From JBKEDC01 sp047971925 (GTDB lineage Bacteria; Bacteroidota; Bacteroidia; Bacteroidales; Prolixibacteraceae), in the NCBI GenBank assembly GCA_047971925.1, contig JBKEAC010000069.1, positions 1-40,697 of the forward strand: 40,697 nt of DNA, in the 5' to 3' direction. Shown in pieces: positions 16,676-25,639 of this stretch. The notes under the pieces are model-generated. The model saw only the letters and a list, made by a program, of their open reading frames with translations, was not told the origin of the DNA and searched no databases. Every line of letters starts with the position of its first letter. Position 1 is the first letter of the stretch. Made by a program: the position numbers and the translations under genes.

Positions 16676-17698
16676 CTATTGCTTATTCATCATTTTATCA
16701 ATGAATCCATATGATTCATCATCAATTCTTATTTCTCCTTTTGTGATATGTCCAAGTGTGAAAAATGGCATATCAGTCGATTGCATATAATCTACAAAAT
16801 CAACAACATGCTCATCTGAAACACCAACAATTAAACGCCCCATTGCTTCTCCAAATAAAAAAGCATCGATCCTTATCTCCGCATCGGTAGTTATATCAAA
16901 ACCCAATTGTGCAGGCAAAGCAGCTCGTAGCAGTGAAAAATATATTCCACCTCGACCTACTGGAATAGCCGATGTTATCAAACCTCTAGCTATTAGCTCG
17001 GGCATAATATGATGTAACTGCTCTTCTACATTTAAATCAAAACTTGGAAAATAAGCTTGCTGAATGCGATGATAAAATTGCAAATACTCCGACGCATTAA
17101 TATCATTCTTCGATTCTCCTATAACAAATAAATTATTGCCTTTCTGCTTAAATTTATGTGTCAATAAATTACACGATTCTTCAATCTTGCCAACTGCGGT
17201 TACAATCAAAGTAGGCTTTTCATTTTCTACAAAATGATCAAATCTAATTTTTCGATCTGCAACCTTTACTCCAAATTTCAATGCACAATTTTCAATTCCA
17301 AGCTTAGTTGAAGTCACTATTCGCTCTCCTTCTTCACTCGATGCATTTATATGATATAAAAATGCACTCAAAGCTTTGGGTTTTGCTCCAAAACATATCA
17401 TACGGCGAAAGGCACGACTAATTAATATTTCGGTTGACAATTGAGGGTTATCAATAAAATTCCGATGACATGCGTGTGTTGTCATCGACACTAAACCTCC
17501 TTCATCATCAATATAGATTCCAAATCCAGCTGTTTCACCATTCTGACCAACTACCTCCTCGGAATTAAAATTATTAAAATAATTTTCCGGCGACAAATTC
17601 GGATTCATCATCAATATGGCTATAACTCCCCTAATTTCGCTTGGCTCTTCTATTTCATTAATATCTAGAGCTCTATTTATCTGCAATTGATTATCCAT
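16676..17698 (-). CDS. AIR synthase-related protein (stand-alone PurM/PurL-like domain)
   Basis: 340 residues. It resembles one catalytic half of PurL/PurM. The N-terminal half has RAFRRMICFGAKPKALSAFL, the counterpart of the PurL block that follows the ATP site. The C-terminal AIRS_C-like half has VGRGGIYFSLLRAALPAQLG and AFLFGEAMGRLIVGV. It is far shorter than full PurL (over 700 residues in the small form) and I do not see the full ATP/FGAR catalytic set. A purine role is therefore uncertain; it may bind a nucleotide or have been repurposed. It heads the operon with ubiE and porT, under a clear promoter at 17735-17764. Confidence 0.75.
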   Translation of the reverse strand: MDNQLQINRALDINEIEEPSEIRGVIAILMMNPNLSPENYFNNFNSEEVVGQNGETAGFGIYIDDEGGLVSMTTHACHRNFIDNPQLSTEILISRAFRRMICFGAKPKALSAFLYHINASSEEGERIVTSTKLGIENCALKFGVKVADRKIRFDHFVENEKPTLIVTAVGKIEESCNLLTHKFKQKGNNLFVIGESKNDINASEYLQFYHRIQQAYFPSFDLNVEEQLHHIMPELIARGLITSAIPVGRGGIYFSLLRAALPAQLGFDITTDAEIRIDAFLFGEAMGRLIVGVSDEHVVDFVDYMQSTDMPFFTLGHITKGEIRIDDESYGFIDKMMNKQ

Positions 17699-17734
17699 AG
17701 CACACTTCTTTATTTGTTAATTCATACACACTAA

Positions 17735-17764
17735 CAAATGTAATAAAATTTGCATGTTGCACAA
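17735..17764 (-). promoter_or_regulatory. Promoter of the AIRS-like/ubiE/porT operon
   Basis: On the minus strand TTG (17764-17762), a 19-base spacer and TACATTTG (17742-17735), 36 bases before the start codon. The other bases of the 274-base gap (17699-17972) show nothing I can support. Confidence 0.8.
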
Positions 17765-17972
17765 TAAGCATCTGCCAAAAAACGCATAAATTCAATCTAA
17801 ACAATTTGAATAATCTAATAAATATCTGTCGTCGGAATTAAATTAGTAAATATCAGATTTATTCATTGGGCTTGTTGTTTTAAAATTTAATTACCCACCA
17901 TTTTCAACATAAAGCCAAAATCAATATTCAACGAATTAAAATGCACTAATTTAATTGCGCCAACGGGTCTTA

Positions 17973-18755
17973 TCAATTAAAATAGCTGTGCATACTTGCC
18001 TTTGCCGATGGTAAGTAGTTAACCCCTTTCCACGTTATCATTAGACATATAAATGCTAAAATTAAAATCCAATAGGAAAAATTCATCTTACGAGGTTTCC
18101 ATTTCCGATAATGCACATAAACCATATAAGCTGAAAAAGTAATAAATGCCCAAGTTTCCTTTGGGTCCCAACTCCAGAAATGACACCATACTTCTTTCGC
18201 CCACAAAGCCCCCATCAACATCCCTAACAGAAGCAAACCAGAACCAATATAAACCAAATCATCCGTACGATGAATAAATTGATCGCTAACCTTCTTTTTG
18301 TACAAAGCATAAATTGCCATCAATGTTGCAGCTCCTAGCATGGCATATGACATCATGTAAACACTCACATGAGGAACAAACCACACCGATTGCAAAGCAG
18401 GCATCAAATTTTTCGATTGAATTTCTGGCTTAAATAAATTGATTAATAGAAACATCGAACTCATAACAGCGCCATATATCGTAATCCACGAATATGACCA
18501 TCTGCGATAAATGAAATAGCTTATACCTGAAAGAAAAAAACCATACCACAAGCGAGTTTCCCCCATCGTACGCATTGGTGGGCGTTGCAAACTATCCCAC
18601 ATCAAAGCAATAAAAACGCCAATTACAAGTATTCCCCCAATGAAGAATGTATTACCCAACTTTTTATAACTTGGCTTAAAACTAATAAGCAAACTACCAA
18701 TAAATAACAACACTATTGTTGCTACTGCAAAATATATATAATACTGCCAATTCAT
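17973..18755 (-). CDS. ccsA: Cytochrome c biogenesis protein CcsA/ResC-type
   Basis: 260 residues with about eight membrane helices. The tryptophan-rich WWD-type periplasmic loop reads EVWCHFWSWDPKETWAFI; this binds haem for delivery to apocytochromes. Conserved haem-ligand histidines are probably those in WFVPHVSVYMMSYA and YVHYRKW. With CcsB/ResB (4-base gap upstream) it makes the system II cytochrome c synthase at the inner membrane. In many Bacteroidota the two are fused; here they are separate genes. The position after nrfHA implies it matures those multihaem proteins. Confidence 0.93.
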   Translation of the reverse strand: MNWQYYIYFAVATIVLLFIGSLLISFKPSYKKLGNTFFIGGILVIGVFIALMWDSLQRPPMRTMGETRLWYGFFLSGISYFIYRRWSYSWITIYGAVMSSMFLLINLFKPEIQSKNLMPALQSVWFVPHVSVYMMSYAMLGAATLMAIYALYKKKVSDQFIHRTDDLVYIGSGLLLLGMLMGALWAKEVWCHFWSWDPKETWAFITFSAYMVYVHYRKWKPRKMNFSYWILILAFICLMITWKGVNYLPSAKASMHSYFN

Positions 18756-18759
18756 CGTT

Positions 18760-20016
18760 CTATTTTTTTTGTTGTGATTTGTGCTTATCTACTCGCCAAA
18801 ATAAAAACAACGAGCCTATTACTAGCATCAAAGTTGAAATAATAATATAAATACGCCATGGATCAAACACCAAATCAAATACCGAAGTAATTGACATTGT
18901 GCCTAAAGCTTTATCATAGTCCGACTGATAAATCATCCAATGATCGGCAGATAACGGATGATTTACTTCAATGCGCTGATTTAGAATATTGTCCCCACTC
19001 TTCAAATAAACATCAACATCGGAATAAAATGCTTTGGGCTCTGGCTGAGTCATGGCAATCACTAAAGAATCTATCTCATTTCCAATTGGTAAAAACTTAT
19101 ACAATTGCATGTTATTCCCTGCACTAATCCATGATTTCTTAAACTCACCTGTTTTACTATTCTTCGCAGAAATAAAGGCTGCCGGACAAGCCCCAGGCAT
19201 CATGATTTCCTGATAAGTACTATCATTAGCACGAATGCCATTCATGAAAAAATCATGAATAACAATTTCCCATTCTAATAAATCACCCTTCAATTTAAGC
19301 GTATCGATATCTAAATATTCGGGCAGTTCTTCGGGCATAACTTTCCCGCTCCCTCGATGAACAACCGCTAATTTAGGAGCAAACTCTTCCATAGTAAAAT
19401 CATGCAATTTAATCGCTATCGGCAACTCTGCTACCTCACCTGATTTTTCCTCCACTCCACGCCATTCTGTTTTCCCCTCTTGCACAGTCATTGTATATTG
19501 CTTCACATCTGCAGCTCCAGCCCCAATGAAATATAAGGTAAAAAGCAATCCTGCATGATTAAGAAAAAAACCAATATTGCGCAATGTGAATTGCAAACGA
19601 AAGCGACGAACAGTAGCAAAACTAAGGCATATTAGCAAATAAATATAAGCAAACACAAATGGATAAAAGGTAGTCATTTGTCGTACACCTGCATGCCCTA
19701 ACAAATCATGCGAATGCGCTGTTGTTGAAAATTGCGTGGTTATCCCTAAAATAATTGCCCAAAAAGTAAGATTCGCAATACTCAATAAAGCAGATTGATA
19801 GCTTGATAAAAGAATTCCTATTTTTGATTTATTCAAAATCTGACCAAAAATAATGCTCAAGCTTACAACGAAGAAAAATAGATACGTATGATTAGGAAAA
19901 GCTAAACTTCTAATAGAAAACGCTCCTAAAATGAACTGACAAAATCCGCCAAGCAAATTGAGTACTATAATCACCCAAAGGGAAATATTAATTGAATGTA
20001 CTTTAGTATTATTCAT
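18760..20016 (-). CDS. ccsB: Cytochrome c biogenesis protein CcsB/ResB-type
   Basis: 418 residues. Four N-terminal membrane helices are followed by a large periplasmic domain (about residues 170-375) and a last helix (IYIIISTLMLVIGSLFLFW) near the C-terminus. This is the ResB layout. Conserved-looking elements are GFFLNHAGLLFTLYFIGAG and the C-terminal HPLSADHWMIYQSDYD. It partners CcsA in holding apocytochrome and haem for thioether attachment. It is 66 bases downstream of nrfA, and a terminator-like hairpin lies in that gap, so it is probably expressed below nrfHA. Confidence 0.88.
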   Translation of the reverse strand: MNNTKVHSINISLWVIIVLNLLGGFCQFILGAFSIRSLAFPNHTYLFFFVVSLSIIFGQILNKSKIGILLSSYQSALLSIANLTFWAIILGITTQFSTTAHSHDLLGHAGVRQMTTFYPFVFAYIYLLICLSFATVRRFRLQFTLRNIGFFLNHAGLLFTLYFIGAGAADVKQYTMTVQEGKTEWRGVEEKSGEVAELPIAIKLHDFTMEEFAPKLAVVHRGSGKVMPEELPEYLDIDTLKLKGDLLEWEIVIHDFFMNGIRANDSTYQEIMMPGACPAAFISAKNSKTGEFKKSWISAGNNMQLYKFLPIGNEIDSLVIAMTQPEPKAFYSDVDVYLKSGDNILNQRIEVNHPLSADHWMIYQSDYDKALGTMSITSVFDLVFDPWRIYIIISTLMLVIGSLFLFWRVDKHKSQQKK

Positions 20017-20030
20017 TGATGAAAAGTTAA

Positions 20031-20060
20031 AAAAAAAGAGGCAATTGCTTATGCCTCTTT
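20031..20060 (-). terminator. Terminator-like hairpin between nrfA and ccsB
   Basis: Read on the minus strand: AAAGAGGCA (20060-20052), loop of 8, TGCCTCTTT (20043-20035), then more T residues. A perfect 9-bp stem with a T tract sits between nrfA and ccsB. It may end most nrfHA transcripts and let part read on into ccsBA. Confidence 0.8.
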
Positions 20061-20082
20061 CTTCCTGAATTATTAAATGTAA

Positions 20083-21573
20083 TTACAAGCGTTGTTCTTT
20101 TTTTGCTTCCTCAATCCAAACAGGAACTTTTGTTTGCAAAAACTCTTCTTTTTCGGCTCTAATCTGTTTCATATCTAATCCGATTAATTTCTGAGCTTCC
20201 TCTTTATTTGCATATTGAGGGCGTTGATATTTATCTTGAATATTTAATGCATAAAACACATCTCTTATTGCACGTCTAGCCTCGTGAGCTTTGTCGATAC
20301 CATGAGCTAAAATGCGTTGTGTTTCTTGTGGTGCATGAAATGATGCTCCATGCGATGCAACACCAAAATCCCATCTCCATTGAGCTTGACGAATAAATTT
20401 CAACACATCTCCCATTTGAGCTTCAGTTGCCCCATTGTCCCAAGCATAAGCAGCTTCTAAATGAGCATCTGCCAACAAGCCTTCAAGAATATTTCGCAAT
20501 TCAAATGCTTTGTTTTGACGAGAATAAACCATCTGTTTCAAAGCTTCTTCACTATCATTGTGACAAGTCTGACAAGTACGATCAATATTTTTTAATGGGC
20601 TCATAATCTGATGATCTGAAAACTTAATTGCCCCATCTGCCATGTAAGGCATATGACAATCAGCACAAGCAAGACCACGCTCAGCATGAGGTCCCATTGT
20701 GAACGTTTCATAATCAGGATGCTGAGCCTTAATCATTGGCGTTCTGCTCAACTTGTGAGTCCAATCAGAAAAACCAATATTATCGTAATAATCTTCCATC
20801 GCCTCTACCGTAAAGCCCTTATCCCATGGGAAAGTCACAACATTTCCTTCTTTAGAGAAATAATATTCCACATGACATTGAGCACAAACTAATGTTCGCA
20901 TCTCTTGATGAGTTGCTTTAGTGATATCTTTTCCCTGACGAGCAAAGGCATCAACAAGAGCTGGACGAGAAATTTGAAGAGCCATTGTTTCGGGGTCATG
21001 ACAATCAGCACATCCAATTGGATTCATAATCTCACTACCCCACTTTGCCCATTTCTCATTATAAAACTCATTAATCCCAACTTCACTCATCATGCGTGGA
21101 ATATCAGGCGATTTACACGTCCAACATGCTGCAGGCATTGGTCCATCAGTATCACTCGTTGGGGCACCTGTTCTCAAAATATTACGCACATCCTCCACTG
21201 CATAAAAGTGTCCTCGTGGTGCATTATATTCTTTAGAAAAAGCATAACCCGCCCACAAGATAACCATATCAGGACGACCTGCAAGTTCATCATTAGGCTT
21301 GTTTCCTAAATACTCACTCTCAAAATCCATATCGGCTGTTTTTGCCCATGTTTCATATTCTCGTGGGTAATTCTCTCCCCAAAGAGCATTGTTTGGCTCA
21401 ATTCCTTCAATATTGACAACCTTATTTTGAAGAAAGGTGCTCACAACTTCTGCTCTACGTTCAGTAATCGATGCTGCTAGCATTCCTAATAGAAATACAG
21501 CAATAAAGCCAACCGCAAATAATGCTATCAACTTTCCTTTTGATAATTTCTTTTCTGTTTGAGTGGTAGTCAT
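20083..21573 (-). CDS. nrfA: Ammonia-forming cytochrome c nitrite reductase, catalytic subunit
   Basis: 496 residues. It reduces nitrite to ammonium with six electrons in the periplasm. A single N-terminal hydrophobic segment (LIALFAVGFIAVFLLGMLA) serves as signal or anchor. Five haem sites are visible: CWTCK (about residue 150, the unusual active-site haem with lysine as ligand) and four CXXCH sites (CADCHDP, CAQCHVE, CADCHMP, CQTCHND). The Tyr/His active-site context is consistent (EYYF). It follows nrfH by 25 bases and receives menaquinol electrons through it. CXXCK plus the length makes NrfA certain. Confidence 0.98.
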   Translation of the reverse strand: MTTTQTEKKLSKGKLIALFAVGFIAVFLLGMLAASITERRAEVVSTFLQNKVVNIEGIEPNNALWGENYPREYETWAKTADMDFESEYLGNKPNDELAGRPDMVILWAGYAFSKEYNAPRGHFYAVEDVRNILRTGAPTSDTDGPMPAACWTCKSPDIPRMMSEVGINEFYNEKWAKWGSEIMNPIGCADCHDPETMALQISRPALVDAFARQGKDITKATHQEMRTLVCAQCHVEYYFSKEGNVVTFPWDKGFTVEAMEDYYDNIGFSDWTHKLSRTPMIKAQHPDYETFTMGPHAERGLACADCHMPYMADGAIKFSDHQIMSPLKNIDRTCQTCHNDSEEALKQMVYSRQNKAFELRNILEGLLADAHLEAAYAWDNGATEAQMGDVLKFIRQAQWRWDFGVASHGASFHAPQETQRILAHGIDKAHEARRAIRDVFYALNIQDKYQRPQYANKEEAQKLIGLDMKQIRAEKEEFLQTKVPVWIEEAKKEQRL

Positions 21574-21598
21574 AATATTTATATTTTATTTTTTTTCA

Positions 21599-22171
21599 TT
21601 AATTCATTCTATTTTTCAACCAATTTGGCACCGGTGATTCTGGAAGAGGAACAAGCGAATTCGGTGCTGAGGAAATATTACTCATCTTGCCATGCGCAAC
21701 ATCACGATGACAATCCCAACAAGCCCTACCATTCCCCTCTTCTGTATCTTTAAAGCAAACCATCCCAGTTTGAACCAAAGCAGTGTTTAATGTTGTATGA
21801 CAACGAATACAGTTATCCATAATTACAGTAGAACTTCCCTCTTTCGCTCTAATCGACATTGGCTCATCTCGCATTGTAAAAACATAAGAATGATATAATC
21901 CATCCATTGCTTTAAATGCATATTTATCGAAAGTGCTCGTGTGCGGAACATGGCAATCATTGCAATTAGCTCGCTCACGATGCGAACTATGAAACCATGA
22001 TGCATATTGCGGTGCCATCACGTGACAATTCACACAAGTAGCTGGATCATCCGACAAATACGACCACGCCCTTGACATGTAAAACGTATATGCTGCCAGT
22101 CCAAAAAAAGCACCCGCAAGTATAGCAAATGCTATTTGCCAAGCTCTCGGTATTTTAGGAATTCTTTTCAT
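21599..22171 (-). CDS. nrfH: NrfH, tetrahaem menaquinol dehydrogenase of the nitrite reductase
   Basis: 190 residues of the NapC/NirT family. One N-terminal membrane helix (IAFAILAGAFFGLAAYTFYM) is followed by four CXXCH haem sites: CVNCHVMAPQY, CNDCHVPH, CIRCHTTL and CWDCHRDVAHG. The first, with a nearby Met, is typical of the NrfH menaquinol site. It oxidises menaquinol and hands electrons to NrfA. It is first in the cluster. No TAnnTTTG promoter is evident in the 234-base gap upstream (22172-22405), which would fit control by an activator, but no operator could be identified. Confidence 0.96.
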   Translation of the reverse strand: MKRIPKIPRAWQIAFAILAGAFFGLAAYTFYMSRAWSYLSDDPATCVNCHVMAPQYASWFHSSHRERANCNDCHVPHTSTFDKYAFKAMDGLYHSYVFTMRDEPMSIRAKEGSSTVIMDNCIRCHTTLNTALVQTGMVCFKDTEEGNGRACWDCHRDVAHGKMSNISSAPNSLVPLPESPVPNWLKNRMN

Positions 22172-22405
22172 CTACTTCGTATTTATTTTTCTCATCGAAA
22201 ATGATACATAAAGTACCTATCTTCATAATTACGGACTAAAATATATTTTAAATTGTTTCTATACAAATTTTTCTCAAATAAAACTCACTATTTATTATGA
22301 TTCTAAGCTTAAGTACACCAATCTGTAAAATTAGATACACAACAATTCAATTCTTGCGATGGATTTAAGGCAACATTACCTGAGACAAAAAAACAAACAA
22401 AACAA

Positions 22406-24580
22406 TTAAAACCACAAACCTAAATTAGCTGAAAAGCTAGGACGATTACTAAAATTCGATAATCCAAATGCCACATCTAAAGGTCCGATAACTGTCTTTA
22501 AAGAATATTTCACTCCCCCGCCATAAATAGTCGCATCATTCATATAAACAACTTCTTCATTAACTTGATGAAGAGTGTTGAACTGCAATGTGAGGTAATG
22601 TGATTTCACTAAATTAAACCGAACCCCCATAGCTAAGATGCCCGCATTTGCTTCAACCCTTGTTACGGGCGGAATGCCTAGGAAAGGGAACTGGTAAGGC
22701 ATGTACTTTGAATATTGTTCTCCTCCAACTAAAGTTCGCTTGATATCAGGTTGATTCTTTCGCAAGGCAACTCGCCCATACAAATTTAAAAAGCCAGTGA
22801 AACGATGCGATATTGGAATCCAATTTTCAGCAGTCATCATCAAATTTGAAGCCGCAGCATGCCCTGTTTCATTATCCATCTCTGCAGTAAAATCTAAATA
22901 AACATTTGATCCTTTTGTCGGGAAATAAAAATCATCTAAATTATCAATCGATAAATAGGCACTAGCTCCAGTGAAAAAAGAACTAAAGTCATCACCCATA
23001 TTTCCATCGTAATATTCCTCCTGCATCGAAACACCAATTCTCAGATAATTTAATCGCTGCTCCATGTAAATTTTCCCATAAGTATAGAGCAAATCCGATT
23101 TGATTTTCTTTGTTCCATTATCAAACAAATAAAAATCTTGCCGCTTAATATTGAATTTAAATCCTAAATCAGGGATATTTAACCAATTTGTTTCAGCCAC
23201 AGCCTGAAACCCAGGATTAGCTGAAAGCTCTGCAGCTACCGAAAAATATCCTAAAGCCCGACTATAATCTTTCCATGTCAAATTTAAAAGCAAAGCTGCA
23301 ACCTCAGTCGTATTAACACGCAATCCAATATTTTGCCTTGTTGATGACTGTGAAGTAAGGTTTAAAACTAAAGTTTCTCCATTTGAGTTCTGCTCTAATG
23401 AAAAATAAACAGATTTAAAACTTCCCAATCCATAAATTCGATCTATAGCCACCTTAATTTCACTATAACTGTACCAACAGTTTAGCGGCATATCAATTAC
23501 ACGACTGAGAAACTCTTTATTATGAAGCTCGTCACCCTTAAAGTCAACCTCTGTAATATACCACTTATCTTGAGCTATATATTGAGAATCAATCTCGGCT
23601 TTGGGCTGCAATTTATATTTCTTCTTCAAAGCCCTAATTTCATTAATTTTTCCTTTTGCTGCTACAATACCCCTTTCATACAGAGTATCACATGCTTCAT
23701 TGCTAAAACTAGCAGCACTATAACCTTTCAAGTCTGGAAAAATGCGTACATCACAAAGAGGAAGATAGAGATCTTTTGCCTTACTATATATGTTGATTAA
23801 ATTAAATACCACATCTCCAACCGTATTAATCTCTTCAGCTTTCGAATATTCATCGCGCAAATCAACTCCAATAATAATATCTGCGCCCATATTTTTAGCA
23901 ACATCAACCGGAAAATTATTCACAACTCCTCCATCAACTAGCACTTGATTGCCAATTCTAGCTGGTTCAAAAACTCCAGGAACGGCCATACTACTATACA
24001 TTGATAAAGGCAAATTGCCACTTGTCATCACCACCTCATCACCGCTCGTGATATCTGCTGCTACACTTGCAAACGGAATAGGCAATTGCATAAAATCACC
24101 ATTGGAAGGAAAGTTGGCCGTCAGACCCGAAAACAAGTTAACCACATTCTGTCCTTTCATTGCTCCCTCTGGTATAATTAGCTTTTTTTCCTTAATCGGA
24201 AGTGAAACTAAATAGCGCTGATTAAGCATTCGCTCATTTACCGAAATATATTTACGATCTACGGCATCTGTAAGTAACGAATCCCAATTTTGTTGATGAA
24301 TAAGACTCATTAACGAATCAACATTATAACCCATCGCATAGAATCCTCCAACAAGACTTCCAATACTTGTACCAACTATCAAATCAATAGGTATCCCTTC
24401 CTCTTCTAAAACTTTCAAAACTCCAATGTGCGAAAATCCCTTAGCTCCCCCTCCACTCAAAACTAAAGCCACCGTAGGTCGATTCGGATTCTTTGGAATC
24501 ACTGGTAACGACTGCGCTTTAACAATAGTCGAAGAAAACAACAACATTGTCATTAAAATAATTTTTACTAATTTTTTCAT
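22406..24580 (-). CDS. Patatin-like phospholipase with C-terminal outer-membrane barrel
   Basis: 724 residues. The signal peptide (ILMTMLLFSSTIVKA) precedes a patatin domain: oxyanion hole SGGGAKG near residue 43, nucleophile GTSIGS with Ser72, and catalytic Asp in DGGVVNNFP. After about residue 330 comes a POTRA-like stretch (WYITEVDFKGDELHNKEFLSRVI). A BamA/TpsB-type barrel then ends in the final strand ANLGLWF. This is the architecture of PlpD-like proteins, where the barrel anchors a lipase at the outer membrane. Probable role: phospholipid turnover at or beyond the outer membrane; substrate and topology in Bacteroidota are unproven. Single gene. Confidence 0.9.
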   Translation of the reverse strand: MKKLVKIILMTMLLFSSTIVKAQSLPVIPKNPNRPTVALVLSGGGAKGFSHIGVLKVLEEEGIPIDLIVGTSIGSLVGGFYAMGYNVDSLMSLIHQQNWDSLLTDAVDRKYISVNERMLNQRYLVSLPIKEKKLIIPEGAMKGQNVVNLFSGLTANFPSNGDFMQLPIPFASVAADITSGDEVVMTSGNLPLSMYSSMAVPGVFEPARIGNQVLVDGGVVNNFPVDVAKNMGADIIIGVDLRDEYSKAEEINTVGDVVFNLINIYSKAKDLYLPLCDVRIFPDLKGYSAASFSNEACDTLYERGIVAAKGKINEIRALKKKYKLQPKAEIDSQYIAQDKWYITEVDFKGDELHNKEFLSRVIDMPLNCWYSYSEIKVAIDRIYGLGSFKSVYFSLEQNSNGETLVLNLTSQSSTRQNIGLRVNTTEVAALLLNLTWKDYSRALGYFSVAAELSANPGFQAVAETNWLNIPDLGFKFNIKRQDFYLFDNGTKKIKSDLLYTYGKIYMEQRLNYLRIGVSMQEEYYDGNMGDDFSSFFTGASAYLSIDNLDDFYFPTKGSNVYLDFTAEMDNETGHAAASNLMMTAENWIPISHRFTGFLNLYGRVALRKNQPDIKRTLVGGEQYSKYMPYQFPFLGIPPVTRVEANAGILAMGVRFNLVKSHYLTLQFNTLHQVNEEVVYMNDATIYGGGVKYSLKTVIGPLDVAFGLSNFSNRPSFSANLGLWF

Positions 24581-24634
24581 CCTTCAAAGTATGATTAGCT
24601 GAATAAAATGATATCTCATTCTTTTTTCTTGTGC

Positions 24635-24642
24635 CAAAAGTA
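24635..24642 (-). promoter_or_regulatory. Possible -7 element of the patatin gene
   Basis: TACTTTTG on the minus strand, 54 bases before the start codon. No TTG at the right spacing. Confidence 0.45.
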
Positions 24643-24811
24643 ATATTTTTCTACAAGGAAACTAACCTCCCATTAAAAGTTTCCTGAGTTTTCCATAATT
24701 TCAAGTTCATAAACTTAACAAAATGAATCATCCCTATATTAGTGTTCGAATTTATAAACTTTTTATTGAAATAACACCAATAAAACCGCCATTTTTTTCG
24801 TATTAATCAAT

Positions 24812-24839
24812 GCTACTTGAAAAAAAAATATCAAGTAGC
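24812..24839. other. Inverted repeat in the 1-kb gene-free region
   Basis: Perfect 9-bp arms GCTACTTGA (24812-24820) and TCAAGTAGC (24831-24839) around a 10-base A-rich loop. It may be a terminator for either strand or an operator. No gene ends nearby on the plus strand, which makes a plain terminator less likely. Confidence 0.55.
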
Positions 24840-24993
24840 TTATCATTTACTTGCGTCTATTCCATTTAAACTCATGAGATATTTTTGGATACGATCCTTA
24901 CAACACACGACAACTAACCAAAAATAATGCTAGCCAAGAATAATCAAATTACCAGAATAAGATTATCATTACGAGTACCCCCTTGTGGGAATT

Positions 24994-25027
24994 AAATCAG
25001 TGCATTTAATCTGTTAAATACTGATTT
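24994..25027. other. Long hairpin upstream of the 42-bp array
   Basis: AAATCAGT (24994-25001), ATTTAA (25004-25009), loop TCTG, TTAAAT (25014-25019), ACTGATTT (25020-25027). Fourteen pairs form with only a 2-base bulge. It lies between the divergent patatin and stress-protein genes, 84 bases before the repeat array. It could be the end of an unannotated small RNA or a protein-binding site. Confidence 0.55.
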
Positions 25028-25110
25028 TAAGCTTTAACAGAAAAAATTCTTAGCTAAAAGACTGCTTATTAAGTTAATAATACAAACTTAATTCACCTCA
25101 TGAAGAAAAT

Positions 25111-25349
25111 TATGGACCAATAAGTTTGCTTATTTCACCTCATAAAAAAAAATATGTACTAATAAGTTTGCTTATTTTAACATATCAAAAAAAATATGGA
25201 CAAATAAGCTTGCTTAATTCACCTCACGAAAAAAAATATCACCCAATAAGTTTGCTTATTTTAGCATATCAAAAAAATATGGACAAATAAGCTTGCTTAA
25301 TTCACCTCATGAAAAAAAAATATCACGCAATAAGTTCGTATAAAACTCG
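25111..25349. repeat. 42-bp tandem repeat, family C, with dyads and -7-like motifs
   Basis: Units start at 25111, 25153, 25195, 25237, 25278 and 25321 (the last is partial), with a half unit before the first. Each of the first five contains TAAG-NNNN-CTTA; units 1, 2 and 4 have the full dyad AATAAG-TTTG-CTTATT. Units alternate (1/3/5 end in TCACCTCA, 2/4 in ATATCAAAA), giving an 84-bp higher order. TAAGTTTG in the dyad matches the -7 promoter consensus and equals the -7 of the stress-protein gene at 25608. No spacers separate the units, so it is not a CRISPR. The 1-kb region holds no other gene. Confidence 0.85.
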
Positions 25350-25607
25350 TGATTGAGAACGTTTATAGTCCTTTGAGCATGCCATTTGATGGTGATTGAA
25401 TGACAAGCAGATTGGATAACCCAAATTATACTACGTGATTTAACAGAACGCATTCATTAAATACCGTTGAAACATGAATGTGCACAAGACATTCTTTGTA
25501 AAAATTGCAAATAATTATTTTCATCAATAGGTTTTAGCATATCATTTCGAATTAGGTAACACTTAATCTAAGGATAAATAAAGCAGCTCCTATCTCTGTT
25601 TTTTTTA

Positions 25608-25615
25608 TAAGTTTG
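25608..25615 (+). promoter_or_regulatory. -7 element of the universal stress protein gene
   Basis: TAAGTTTG followed by C, 24 bases before the ATG at 25640. Identical to the core of the upstream 42-bp units. It overlaps the in-frame TTG at 25613, so that codon cannot be the start. Confidence 0.65.
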
Positions 25616-25639
25616 CAAATTATACTTAATTGCGAACTA

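Noticed and set aside
25111..25349. CRISPR array
   Set aside because: Repeat units are directly adjacent and similar along their full length; there are no unique spacers and no cas genes. The same applies to families A and B.
25613..25639. Universal stress protein starting at TTG 25613
   Set aside because: The TTG is part of the -7 element TAAGTTTG; ATG 25640 is downstream of the expected transcription start.
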